A stretch of DNA of 64,000 nt, from NCBI GenBank assembly GCA_934590355.1, contig CAKTOX010000003.1, positions 1 through 64,000 of the forward strand, in the 5' to 3' direction. The notes beneath the pieces are model-generated. The model was not told the origin of the DNA. It made no database searches and saw only the letters and a list, made by a program, of their open reading frames with translations. Origin of the DNA: an uncultured Oscillospiraceae bacterium (GTDB lineage: Bacteria; Bacillota; Clostridia; Oscillospirales; Oscillospiraceae). This document shows positions 51,522 through 59,983 of this stretch, piece after piece (within the stretch, counting starts at the first letter, position 1; every line of letters begins with the position of its first letter). The position numbers were made by a program, and so were the translations under genes.

Positions 51522-52654
51522 AAAAGCTATCTTTGCAGTGGCGGATAACCCTGATGACGGTCGTCCTCGTCGGCGTGACCTGCGTGCTGATGAATTGCCT
51601 GATAAGCTACTCCGGCAAGCGATATATGGACTCCATCGGCAGCGGCATATCGGCTTACAGCGAGATCGAAAAAGGCGAGCCGGACTCGTTTGACCCGCAG
51701 AGTAAGGATCTGGACCGCGAGCTGACCATAATCGTGAGCGGTGCGCAGGCGTCGTTCAACACGACAAACTGGTACATAACCGCCGTCGTCACCCTGCTCG
51801 GCGGTGCGCTTGCGTATTTCATGAGCGGGCGCGCGCTGTTGCCCCTGCGCAGCTTTGCCTCGCAGGTGGAAAACGTGCAGCCGGATAACCTTACGGATAT
51901 GAAGGTCAGCGAGGACGTGCTGCCGGAATTTAAGCGGTTCAGTAAATCGTTTAACGGCATGATAGACCGCCTTGACGAGGGCTTCTCGGCGCAGCGGCAG
52001 TTCACCGGAAACGCCGCGCACGAATTGCGCACGCCCCTTGCCCTGATGCAGGCGCAGATAGAGCTTTTTAACGTCGAGCACAGCGACGTTGAGCCCGAAA
52101 CGGCGGAATTTCTGGGGCTTTTGCAGGAGCAGACGGAGCGAATGTCGCAGATGACAAAAACGCTGCTTGAAATGAGCGAGCTCAACACAGTGCCCTGCAA
52201 CGACGAAATCGAATTAGAGCCCATGCTCGAGGAGATAGTGACAGACCTCGCTCCGCTTGCCGATAAAAAGGGTATAAGCCTCGAATACGACGGAAATGCT
52301 CAGATCACAGGCAGCGACACGCTTATTTATCGTATGATATTCAACCTTACCGAAAACGCGATACGCTACGGCAGGGATGATTCACGGGTGTGCCTGTCCG
52401 TGAGCGAGGACGAAAGCAACGTTCTCATCCGTGTAAAGGATCAGGGCTTCGGGATAGCCGAGCAGTACAGGGACAGTATTTTCCGCCCCTTCTTCCGCGT
52501 TGATAAATCCCGCAGCAGAGAGCACGGCGGCGTAGGTCTTGGGCTTTCGCTCGTTTGGGAGATCGCGGTTCTTCACGGCGGCACGGTGAAAATCGAGGAA
52601 AGCAGCGAAAACGGCACGACCATGCTCGTCACTCTCCCGAAAGAAAAGTCTTGA
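51518..52654 (+). CDS. sensor histidine kinase
   Basis: 378 aa. Two membrane helices (residues 10-31 and 86-103) flank a short external loop of about 55 residues; a HAMP-like segment follows, then the H-box with His168 in AAHELRTPLAL, the N-box FNLTENAIRYG, and G-boxes DQGFGI and GGVGLGLSLV. The loop is too small for a known ligand domain and has no Cys, so direct thiol sensing there is unlikely. It is partner of the preceding regulator. Confidence 0.94.
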   Translation: MKKLSLQWRITLMTVVLVGVTCVLMNCLISYSGKRYMDSIGSGISAYSEIEKGEPDSFDPQSKDLDRELTIIVSGAQASFNTTNWYITAVVTLLGGALAYFMSGRALLPLRSFASQVENVQPDNLTDMKVSEDVLPEFKRFSKSFNGMIDRLDEGFSAQRQFTGNAAHELRTPLALMQAQIELFNVEHSDVEPETAEFLGLLQEQTERMSQMTKTLLEMSELNTVPCNDEIELEPMLEEIVTDLAPLADKKGISLEYDGNAQITGSDTLIYRMIFNLTENAIRYGRDDSRVCLSVSEDESNVLIRVKDQGFGIAEQYRDSIFRPFFRVDKSRSREHGGVGLGLSLVWEIAVLHGGTVKIEESSENGTTMLVTLPKEKS

Positions 52655-52661
52655 ATATAGC

Positions 52662-52692
52662 AAAAAACGGCAGCCAAAGGGCTGCCGTTTTT
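52662..52692. terminator. bidirectional terminator after the two-component system
   Basis: AAAAAACGGCAGCC-AAAG-GGCTGCCGTTTTT, a perfect stem usable also by the convergent GNAT gene. Confidence 0.92.
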
Positions 52693-52702
52693 CAGTCTGA
52701 AG

Positions 52703-53506
52703 TTAGTCTAAGGTTAAATCCCAAACCGTGTCGGGCGGGTACTCGGCCTTTAAATATGCCGCAACGTATCGCTCGCCGCAGTCTGAGGCTTTGCGCACGA
52801 CGGCCTTTTCGGCTCCCAGCGTGGTGCACAGCGCCGCAATAAAATCATTGCCGCAGCCGAGCGCTTCTTTGACTTGCAGGACACCGTCCTCAACGTAGCC
52901 GCAGGCGATGCCGCCATTGCAGGCGAAAAAGCCGCCGCCGTACTCGTCAAAAATAGTCTCCTGAAAGCTCAGATAGCCGTAGTAAAAGCCGATGTGCGGC
53001 TTTCCGCGGAGCATATCCTCACGCAAAAAGGCATATTCGTCGGCGTGTAAGCGCGTGATGCTGCCGTCGTTTTCTCCTGCGGGGACGGTTTCATAGCTGC
53101 AAAAGCTTGCGTTTTCAAAGCCGCAGCGGGTTTTGTACCAATCATACAGTGACTCCTCGGCGGGCAGTGTACAGCACACGTCAGTGCCGCACTCCCATGC
53201 GTGTCTCATGCACGCGCGTGTAAGCTCTGCGCCTGTTCCGCTGCCGCGCGCCGCGTTATCCACAGCCACGGCGTAGATATATGCCGCCTTTTTCGTCGAG
53301 CCGTCAGGCAGGTGCAAAAATACGTCTAAAACGTATGCACCGCCGAAAACCTCGCCGTCCCGCACCGCGGCAAAGCCCGTGCCCATTGACGGCAGCAGCT
53401 CGAAAAAGCTGTCCGTAACGCGCTCGCCGTCACCGAAAACCTCGCGCCAAAGCGCCTTTAGCGCGCAGATTTCGTCCTGTCTGTATTCGTGAATGTCATA
53501 TATCAT
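52703..53506 (-). CDS. GNAT family N-acetyltransferase
   Basis: 267 aa. ATG at 53506 follows GAGG and overlaps the UDG stop (ATGA). The acetyl-CoA loop is VDNAARGSGTGAELTRAC (motif A, residues about 83-100); the N-terminal HEYRQDEICALKALWREVFGD is typical of clostridial GNATs. The C-terminal half is less conserved and may form a second GNAT-like lobe. The substrate is unknown. It is the third gene of a CCA-UDG-GNAT operon. Confidence 0.85.
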   Translation of the reverse strand: MIYDIHEYRQDEICALKALWREVFGDGERVTDSFFELLPSMGTGFAAVRDGEVFGGAYVLDVFLHLPDGSTKKAAYIYAVAVDNAARGSGTGAELTRACMRHAWECGTDVCCTLPAEESLYDWYKTRCGFENASFCSYETVPAGENDGSITRLHADEYAFLREDMLRGKPHIGFYYGYLSFQETIFDEYGGGFFACNGGIACGYVEDGVLQVKEALGCGNDFIAALCTTLGAEKAVVRKASDCGERYVAAYLKAEYPPDTVWDLTLD

Positions 53507-54075
53507 TCGTACACCTCGGGGCAAAGCCTGCGTATTTCGCTTCGGATCTCCCGAAGGTCGGTGAAGGTGTCGGGACGCTTTGCGATGTCGCGCAAAAGGG
53601 CGGAGGGGTGGTAGAGGGCAAGCGCGCGCCTGCCGTCTACGTCAAACCACTGCCCGTGCTGACGCGTGATGCGAAAATCCTCGTCAATGACAGAGGTCGC
53701 GGCAATTCTGCCGAGGCATATAATTATTTTCGGGTCAATTATCTCGATCTGCCGCTTGAGCCAGTGCGCACAGGCCGTCTTTTCCTCCGGCAGCGGGTCG
53801 CGGTTTTTCGGCGGGCGGCATTTTACGACGTTTGCTATATAGACCTTGCCGCGGTCGAGATCGATCATCTTGAGCATATCGTCCAAAAGCTGACCTGCTC
53901 TGCCGACAAACGGTACACCCTGAATATCCTCCTGCTCGCCGGGGCCCTCGCCGATAAGCATTATCTTCGCCCGATCGTTTCCGACTCCGAAAACGAGATT
54001 GGTGCGGCTTTTGCCGAGCTCGCAGCCGCAGCACTTCATGCACTCAAGCCCGAGCTGTCTCATTTCGTTAGTCAT
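53503..54075 (-). CDS. uracil-DNA glycosylase, family 4 (Fe-S)
   Basis: 190 aa. Cysteines for the 4Fe-4S cluster are near the N-terminus (MKCCGCELGKSR) and in ANVVKCRPPKNR. The uracil pocket motif GEGPGEQED and the late motif LYHPSALLRD match family 4. It removes uracil from DNA for base-excision repair. It overlaps its upstream and downstream neighbours by 4 bases each, so all three are coupled. Confidence 0.93.
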   Translation of the reverse strand: MTNEMRQLGLECMKCCGCELGKSRTNLVFGVGNDRAKIMLIGEGPGEQEDIQGVPFVGRAGQLLDDMLKMIDLDRGKVYIANVVKCRPPKNRDPLPEEKTACAHWLKRQIEIIDPKIIICLGRIAATSVIDEDFRITRQHGQWFDVDGRRALALYHPSALLRDIAKRPDTFTDLREIRSEIRRLCPEVYE

Positions 54076-55268
54076 CAGCTCTCCTCCGAATATTTTGCAA
54101 GCTCAAGCAAAATTTCCCGTTTATTATTATCGGGGTATTCCATAACGTATTCAAGCAGAAATTTGAGCATCTCGCCGAGCTCCGGGCCCTTTAAGCCGAG
54201 CGCGAGCAGGTCGTCGCCCGTGACGGCAAGGTGCTTGAGCGAGAAGCATTCGCCGCTTTTGAGAATGTTTTTGAGCTCCTTTTCGCGGTCTATGCCGTAG
54301 ATGACCGCATATGTCTGCACCGCGCAGGTGACCGTGTCAACGCCGTAGCGGTTGAGCATCTTTTTCCAGCCGAGATCGTCGCGCGGCGGCTCCTGACTGA
54401 GCAGCACCTCAGCGTCCGCGCAGCAGCGTATTGTGCGCCCGTCAAGCCTGAGCTGCATAAGAAAATCGCGCGCGGAGGGGATGTAGCCGTATTTTCTCAG
54501 CATGATGGCAAACGCCACCCATCTTGTGAGCGCCTTACGCGGCATATCGGCAATGTCGGCAAAATTGGGCGTTTTCCAGCCCGCGCCGCTTATGTATTTC
54601 TTCATGAGTCCGAAACTGATCGCGGCGCTCATGGTTTCGGGTCGGGTGGTGAGGAGTATCTTTTCGATCTCGTCCCTTACACGCTCCGGCGCAAGCTCTG
54701 CGGCAAGCGGTGCGCATTGCTCGATAGCCTGCATCGTTTCATATTCGATGGTAAAGCCGAGCCTTGCGGAAAAGCGCAGGGCGCGGAACATTCTCAGCGC
54801 GTCCTCTGTAAAGCGAAGCTTGGGCTCACCCACGCAGTGGATAGTGCGCTTTGCAATATCGCTCACGCCGTCGAACGGGTCGGCGATCATGCCGTCGGCG
54901 GACAGCGCGATGGCGTTCATCGTGAAGTCGCGGCGGCTGAGATCGGTTATGAGATCGGACACAAAGGTGACGGAATCGGGTCTGCGATGGTCACGGTAGT
55001 CGCCCTCCGTGCGGAAGGTCGTGACCTCGGAGCTTTTGCTTCCGATAATCACGGTCACCGTGCCGTGCCGGATACCCGTAGGCATCGAGCCGGGGAAGAG
55101 CTCAAGCACTTCTTCGGGCAGGGCGCTCGTGCAAATGTCCCAGTCCTGCGGTGTTATCTCCATTATAACGTCGCGCACGCAGCCGCCCACAAGATAGGCA
55201 AGATGCCCTCTTGCCTGGAGCGTGAACAGTATCTGCCTGACGTATTTTGGCGGGTTTATTTGAGGCAT
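54075..55268 (-). CDS. cca: CCA-adding tRNA nucleotidyltransferase
   Basis: 397 aa from ATG at 55268; another ATG three codons upstream is also possible, but GGGAT would be too close to it. The class II nucleotidyltransferase head is present: LVGGCVRDVIM, then DWDICTSA with metal Asps, then RRDFTMNAIALS, PEETLRFTED-like RFTEDALRMFRALRFSARLGF, and a helical tail with an HD-like C-terminus. It builds or repairs the tRNA 3' CCA end. The encoded CCA on tRNA-Arg here does not remove the need for repair. Confidence 0.93.
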   Translation of the reverse strand: MPQINPPKYVRQILFTLQARGHLAYLVGGCVRDVIMEITPQDWDICTSALPEEVLELFPGSMPTGIRHGTVTVIIGSKSSEVTTFRTEGDYRDHRRPDSVTFVSDLITDLSRRDFTMNAIALSADGMIADPFDGVSDIAKRTIHCVGEPKLRFTEDALRMFRALRFSARLGFTIEYETMQAIEQCAPLAAELAPERVRDEIEKILLTTRPETMSAAISFGLMKKYISGAGWKTPNFADIADMPRKALTRWVAFAIMLRKYGYIPSARDFLMQLRLDGRTIRCCADAEVLLSQEPPRDDLGWKKMLNRYGVDTVTCAVQTYAVIYGIDREKELKNILKSGECFSLKHLAVTGDDLLALGLKGPELGEMLKFLLEYVMEYPDNNKREILLELAKYSEES

Positions 55269-55408
55269 AATAGTCATATCCCTAAATCTGTGATTATATT
55301 TAGCCTTGTAAAGTTGACTTCACAGTATTATAATATCATTTGCTATAAGCAACATCAACATGTAAATGTAAATAATATATCTTACGCGCCAGCGTGATTG
55401 GAGTATTT

Positions 55409-56791
55409 ATGCCTGATTTCAGTGAATTTTTAAGCCGTGGCAAGCGCGGTCACCTCGTCGGCATAGGCGGCGTTTCCATGTCGCCTTTGGCGGAGGTGCT
55501 GTGCGATGCGGGGCTCGTTATAAGCGGCTCGGACATCGCGGAGAGTGAGCGCACATCGCATCTCAGAGAAAAGGGAATTAAGATATTCATCGGCCACGAT
55601 GCCGAAAACATTACGAGCAACATTGACTTCGTTGTCCGCACCGCAGCCGCTCACGACGATAACCCGGAGATAGTCCGCGCAAAAGAGCTCGGTATTCCCG
55701 TGTTTGAGCGCACTCAGGCGTGGGGAGCTATAATGCGCGGCTATAAAAACGCTCTGTGCATATCCGGCACACACGGCAAGACCACGACGACCTCCATGTG
55801 CACCCATATCCTCATGGCGGCCGAAAAGGACCCCACTGTCATGATAGGCGGCACGCTGCCGCTTTTGAAGGCGGGACACAGAGTCGGAGCGGGGGACACC
55901 ATCGTTATGGAGTCCTGCGAGTATTATAACTCGTTCCTCTCGTTTTTTCCGACCGTTGCGGTCATTCTGAACATTGAGGAGGATCACCTCGACTTCTTCT
56001 CGGGGATCGAGGAAATAAAGCAGAGCTTCCGCGAGTTTGCAAGCCACGTTCCGGAGGACGGCTATGTTGTTGTTAACCACGATGACGAGAACACCATGGA
56101 CGCGGTGCGCGATCTTGATCGCAATATTGTGACCTTCGGCCTGACCGCAAAGGCCGACGTGTACGCAAAAAACGTCATTCGCATCGGCTCACTTACAAAG
56201 TTTGATATAATGTATAAGGGTAAGCTGCTCGACACTGTCGCCATACACGTACCGGGAGTGCACAACCTTAAAAACGCGCTTGCCGCGGCTGCTGCGTCAA
56301 TATGTCTCGGCATTAAGCCCACCGCGATAAAATACGGCCTTGCCGGCTTCTCCGGAGCGGGCAGAAGATTTGAATTCAAGGGCAAGTTTAACGGTGCGGA
56401 CGTTTATGACGACTATGCCCACCATCCGGGCGAGCTCAAGGCGCTGTTAGACGCGGTCGAATCGCTCGGCTACAAGCGCACCATCGTCATTTTCCAGCCC
56501 CACACCTATACGCGCACGATGGCGCTGTTTTACGATTTCGTCCGCCAGCTCAAGCGCCCCGACATCGTCTACCTTGCCGAGATATTCGCCGCGCGCGAAA
56601 AGAATCTGCTCGGCATATCCTCGGCCGACCTTGCCGAAAAGATAGAGGGCGCGCGCTTCTTCAAGACCTTTGAGGAGATCGAAAACGACCTGCGCAAGAC
56701 CGCGCAGCCGGGCGATCTCATATTGACGGTCGGAGCGGGCAACGTGTATAAAATAGGCGAGCACCTTCTTGCCGACGATTACGAAACGTAA
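55409..56791 (+). CDS. murC: UDP-N-acetylmuramate--L-alanine ligase
   Basis: 460 aa. ATG at 55409 has TTGGAG upstream. Mur ligase parts are in order: the N-terminal VGIGGVSMSPLAEVL nucleotide fold, the ATP loop CISGTHGKTTTTSMC, LNIEEDHLDFF, the hinge DDYAHHPGELKALL and FQPHTYTRT. It adds L-Ala to UDP-MurNAc in peptidoglycan synthesis. It is divergent from the cca operon; an MBL-fold gene follows at 14 bases. Confidence 0.95.
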   Translation: MPDFSEFLSRGKRGHLVGIGGVSMSPLAEVLCDAGLVISGSDIAESERTSHLREKGIKIFIGHDAENITSNIDFVVRTAAAHDDNPEIVRAKELGIPVFERTQAWGAIMRGYKNALCISGTHGKTTTTSMCTHILMAAEKDPTVMIGGTLPLLKAGHRVGAGDTIVMESCEYYNSFLSFFPTVAVILNIEEDHLDFFSGIEEIKQSFREFASHVPEDGYVVVNHDDENTMDAVRDLDRNIVTFGLTAKADVYAKNVIRIGSLTKFDIMYKGKLLDTVAIHVPGVHNLKNALAAAAASICLGIKPTAIKYGLAGFSGAGRRFEFKGKFNGADVYDDYAHHPGELKALLDAVESLGYKRTIVIFQPHTYTRTMALFYDFVRQLKRPDIVYLAEIFAAREKNLLGISSADLAEKIEGARFFKTFEEIENDLRKTAQPGDLILTVGAGNVYKIGEHLLADDYET

Positions 56792-56805
56792 AAAGAGGAA
56801 ACGCT

Positions 56806-57429
56806 ATGGAGATAAGCTGGCTGGGACATTCCTGCTTTAAAATAAGCCACGACGGCTACAGCGTCGTTATTGACCCGTATGACCTGACAAACGCCAACTA
56901 CCCCGTGCTGTCCGCAAGCGCCGATGCAGTTTTGTGCAGCCACGAGCACCGCGGCCACAGCTACCGCGCCGGAGTTAAGCTTTCCGGAACGCAGCGGCCT
57001 TGCCCGTACACCGTCGAGACGATAGACACCTTCCACGACACGAGCTACGGCACTCTGCGCGGCAAAAACAAGGTACATATAATTAAATGGGACGGATATA
57101 AAATCGTACATTTGGGCGACCTCGGCAGCGTCCTCAGCGATTCGGAAAAAGCCGAGATATTCGGTGCGGACGTTCTGATGATAAATGCCGGCGGCTTCAG
57201 AGCCATGCCCAGCGACAAAACGAAGCCCCTTGCCGACGAGCTCGGAGCGCGGGTAGTCATACCCATGCACTACGCCCATGACGGCTGCGGCAACCGCCGT
57301 ATGGAGCGCGTAAATGCGTTTACCGACCAGTATATGCCTCTGCCTATCGTTCATTTTTACGACACGAACACGATACGGATAGACGCCGATACGCCCGAGC
57401 AAGTCGCCGTTTTAAAGTATGTCCGCTGA
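56806..57429 (+). CDS. MBL-fold metallohydrolase, UlaG-like
   Basis: 207 aa, starting MEISWLGHSCFKI, typical of small UlaG-like MBL proteins. The metal motif reads SHEHRGHS, giving His-x-His-x-x-His but with Gly where MBL enzymes normally have the Asp of HxHxDH. Later ligands are in VHLGDLGS and VIPMHYAHDG. One zinc may therefore be lost or the site altered. Function unknown; RNase-like, lactonase or phosphodiesterase roles are possible. AGAGG precedes ATG; it is probably co-transcribed with murC. Confidence 0.85.
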   Translation: MEISWLGHSCFKISHDGYSVVIDPYDLTNANYPVLSASADAVLCSHEHRGHSYRAGVKLSGTQRPCPYTVETIDTFHDTSYGTLRGKNKVHIIKWDGYKIVHLGDLGSVLSDSEKAEIFGADVLMINAGGFRAMPSDKTKPLADELGARVVIPMHYAHDGCGNRRMERVNAFTDQYMPLPIVHFYDTNTIRIDADTPEQVAVLKYVR

Positions 57430-57440
57430 AATTTGCTTAT

Positions 57441-57477
57441 AAATCAAGGGAATTAACATATTTCCCTTGATTTATTT
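57441..57477 (+). terminator. terminator after the murC-MBL pair
   Basis: AAATCAAGGGAA, loop, TTCCCTTGATTT followed by ATTT; a 12-bp stem. Confidence 0.8.
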
Positions 57478-57540
57478 GCGCTTATAGTATATATTTCTAA
57501 AGCTGTATTAAAGCATATGAGATCGAATGGAGGCTGTTCA

Positions 57541-59145
57541 GTGGCAAAAGCTAAAGAACAAAACTATTTGCACGGCGCGGCAATAATGACCGCGGGCGTT
57601 ATAATAATGAAGATACTCGGAGCCCTGTATAAGATCCCGCTGGGAAATATGCTCGGCGACGACGGTTATGCTCTGTTTTTGCAGGCATACTATGTTTACA
57701 GCGTGTTCCTGACCCTTGCAACGGCGGGCTTCCCCGTGGCGCTGTCGCGTATGATAAGCGCGGCGCAGACGAAGGGACTGCAAATGCAGGCAAGGCGCAC
57801 ATACCATGTCGCGTGGTGGACGTTCTTCGCCCTCGGCGTTTTTAGCTCGACCATCATGTTCGTGTTCCCGGATTGGCTTGCGACGACGCTTATCCACAGC
57901 CCGGATGCCGCACTGAGCATTCAGGCTCTCTCTCCGGCGGTGCTGCTGTGCTGCATAACGGCTACCTACCGTGGACTCACGCAGGGCTATGAGAACATGA
58001 CACCCACAACGGTGAGCCAGATACTCGAGGTGCTCGCCAAGGTGGCGGCGGGACTTGCGCTTGCGGCATATCTAATAAAGACAGGTGCAGAGCAGCCCGT
58101 TGCTGTGGCAGGCGCCATTTTCGGTGTCACCGTCGGCTCGCTTGCAGCGCTGCTGTACATGATAGTGTACAAAATGCGCAATTACAGCTTTGATACCGTT
58201 TCCGAGCCCGACGTTCCCGAGAGCGCAGGCACGATATTCAAAAACCTGCTGCGTATCGGCATCCCCATCGCGCTCGGCTCGGTGGTGCTCTCGCTTATAA
58301 ACCTCGTCGATGCAGGTTTGTGCATGACCCGGCTTCAGAATGCCGTCGGCTTCAGCTACTCTCACGCAAACACCCTCTACGGCGTGTACGGCAAGGCGCA
58401 GACTCTCTTTAACCTGCCCGCGGCATTCATAACGCCGCTGACCATATCCGTCGTGCCTGCTATATCGGCAAAGCTCGTCGTGGGCAACAAGAGCGAGGCG
58501 GGCAAGATTTCCGAGGACTCCCTGCGCATTTCCATGGCGCTCGCGCTGCCCATGGGCATAGGTCTTGCCGTCCTGAGCGAGCCCATCATGAAGATAATCT
58601 ACCCCGGCGCAAACGAAGCCGGCCCCGCGCTGCTTGGCATACTCGGCATTGCGTCCGTGTTCGTGTGCTTCTCACTCATAAGCACCGCCATTCTTCAGGC
58701 GACCGGCAACGAAAAGCTCACTCTTTGCTCCATCATCGCCGGAGGCCTTGTCAAGATAAGCGTCAACTGGTTTATCGTAGCAATCCCGTCTGTCAATATT
58801 TTCGGCGCTGCCATCGGCACGGTCTGCTGCTATCTGACGATGTGCGTTCTCAACGTCATTTTCATAAACCGCAGATTTGAAAAGGGAATGTCGATGAAAA
58901 ACATCGTTATCCGTCCCGCGGTACCGAGCATCGCAATGGGCGTCATTGCGTATGCCGTCTATGCCGCAGGAATGGCGTTCACCTCGGGCGGAAAGCTCAT
59001 GATGGCTGCATTCATGTGCGCGGCAATTCTTGCCGCCGTCATCGTTTACGCCGTTGCCGTCATCAAGCTGCGCGTCATAACCGCAGAGGATATGAAGCTC
59101 ATTCCCAAAGGCGAAAAAGTGGCAAAGCTCCTGCATATGAGCTGA
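57541..59145 (+). CDS. polysaccharide/lipid II flippase, SpoVB/MurJ-like (MOP superfamily)
   Basis: 534 aa. The start is GTG at 57541 with GGAGG 7 bases upstream. There are about 14 helices. ILGALYKIPLGNMLGDDGYALF and ATAGFPVALSRMISAA are the start of the SpoVB/YtgP group; GLTQGYENMTPTTVSQILEV and PAAFITPLTISVVPAISA follow. Family members flip undecaprenyl-linked wall precursors; SpoVB acts in spore cortex formation. Its place near murC and, further on, sigE/spoIIGA fits wall or spore biogenesis. Which paralog it is cannot be decided here. Confidence 0.88.
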   Translation: MAKAKEQNYLHGAAIMTAGVIIMKILGALYKIPLGNMLGDDGYALFLQAYYVYSVFLTLATAGFPVALSRMISAAQTKGLQMQARRTYHVAWWTFFALGVFSSTIMFVFPDWLATTLIHSPDAALSIQALSPAVLLCCITATYRGLTQGYENMTPTTVSQILEVLAKVAAGLALAAYLIKTGAEQPVAVAGAIFGVTVGSLAALLYMIVYKMRNYSFDTVSEPDVPESAGTIFKNLLRIGIPIALGSVVLSLINLVDAGLCMTRLQNAVGFSYSHANTLYGVYGKAQTLFNLPAAFITPLTISVVPAISAKLVVGNKSEAGKISEDSLRISMALALPMGIGLAVLSEPIMKIIYPGANEAGPALLGILGIASVFVCFSLISTAILQATGNEKLTLCSIIAGGLVKISVNWFIVAIPSVNIFGAAIGTVCCYLTMCVLNVIFINRRFEKGMSMKNIVIRPAVPSIAMGVIAYAVYAAGMAFTSGGKLMMAAFMCAAILAAVIVYAVAVIKLRVITAEDMKLIPKGEKVAKLLHMS

Positions 59146-59191
59146 TTTATCAAGAAAATGTCTATATTTCCGTCTTTTTATGAAAAAATAC

Positions 59192-59220
59192 TTGATAATC
59201 GGCGTGATATATGATAGATT
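59192..59220 (+). promoter_or_regulatory. probable HU gene promoter
   Basis: TTGATA, a 17-base spacer and TAGATT, about 100 bases before the HU start codon. The -10 fit is moderate. Confidence 0.5.
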
Positions 59221-59322
59221 ACTTTGGCGGAAAAAATTTAAGTGAATAACCCGTGAAGCGCAATTGCCGCTGAGGGTTGTATACAAAGGCTAAACAGCCG
59301 TTTAAATTTAGGAGGATTACAC

Positions 59323-59598
59323 ATGAATAAGGCAGAACTTATTGCAGCCGTAGCAGAAAAGACCGGTCTTTCCAAGAAGGATTCCGAGAAGGCTGTTAAC
59401 GCCGCGTTTGATACCATCACCGAGACTCTGGTATCCGGCGAGAAGGTTCAGATGGTCGGCTTCGGCGTATTTGACGTAAAAGAGCGCGGCGTTCGCATCG
59501 GCCGCAACCCCAAGACCCTCGAGGCTATCGAGATCCCCGCAAGCAAGGTTCCTTTCTTCAAAGCGGGAAAGGCACTCAAGGACGCAGTAGCAAAGTAA
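59323..59598 (+). CDS. hup: HU family DNA-binding protein
   Basis: 91 aa. The HU fold is MNKAELIAAVAEKTGLSKKD at the start, then VQMVGFGVFDVKER, the arm RIGRNPKTLEAIEIPASK and a C-terminal FKAGKALKDAV. It is a nucleoid-associated dimer that bends DNA. AGGAGG precedes ATG. Codons are strongly biased, as expected for an abundant protein. Confidence 0.97.
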   Translation: MNKAELIAAVAEKTGLSKKDSEKAVNAAFDTITETLVSGEKVQMVGFGVFDVKERGVRIGRNPKTLEAIEIPASKVPFFKAGKALKDAVAK

Positions 59599-59625
59599 TT
59601 GTCCCGACTGTTTAAATATTAAAGT

Positions 59626-59660
59626 AATTCCCGCGATACAATTGTATTGCGGGAATTTTA
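59626..59660 (+). terminator. terminator or attenuator after the HU gene
   Basis: TTCCCGC-x-ATACAA / TTGTAT-x-GCGGGAA with a short T run. It separates the HU gene from rqcP by about 30 bases. Confidence 0.7.
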
Positions 59661-59692
59661 CCATCATGCCGCGAGCAGCGAGGAGGTAAGCT

Positions 59693-59938
59693 ATGAGACT
59701 GGATAAGTATCTCAAGGTATCGCGCCTTATAAAGCGCCGCAGCGTCGCAAACGACGCCTGTGACGCGGAGCGCGTGAGCGTAAACGGCAGACAGGTCAAG
59801 GCAAGCTATCAGGTCAAGGTGGGCGACGTCATTGAGGTCGCCTTCGGACAGAGAAGGCTCAAGGTCGAGGTACTGTCTGTTAACGAGACAGTCAAAAAAG
59901 AGGAAGCCCCCGCAATGTATCGGGAGCTTGAGAATTAA
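59693..59938 (+). CDS. rqcP: RqcP (YabO), S4-domain ribosome quality control factor
   Basis: 81 aa, a single S4 RNA-binding domain: MRLDKYLKVSRLIKRRSVAN, then VSVNGRQVKASYQVKVGDV. RqcP works with RqcH to add C-terminal Ala tails to stalled nascent chains on 50S subunits. The HU-RqcP order is common in Firmicutes. AGGAGG lies before ATG. A strong terminator follows. Confidence 0.92.
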   Translation: MRLDKYLKVSRLIKRRSVANDACDAERVSVNGRQVKASYQVKVGDVIEVAFGQRRLKVEVLSVNETVKKEEAPAMYRELEN

Positions 59939-59973
59939 AAAACTCACCGTTCATACGAACGGTGAGTTTTTAT
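59937..59973. terminator. bidirectional terminator between rqcP and the SLH gene
   Basis: AAAAACTCACCGTTC-ATAC-GAACGGTGAGTTTTT, a 15-bp perfect stem. Confidence 0.93.
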
Positions 59974-59983
59974 ATGTGCTTGA

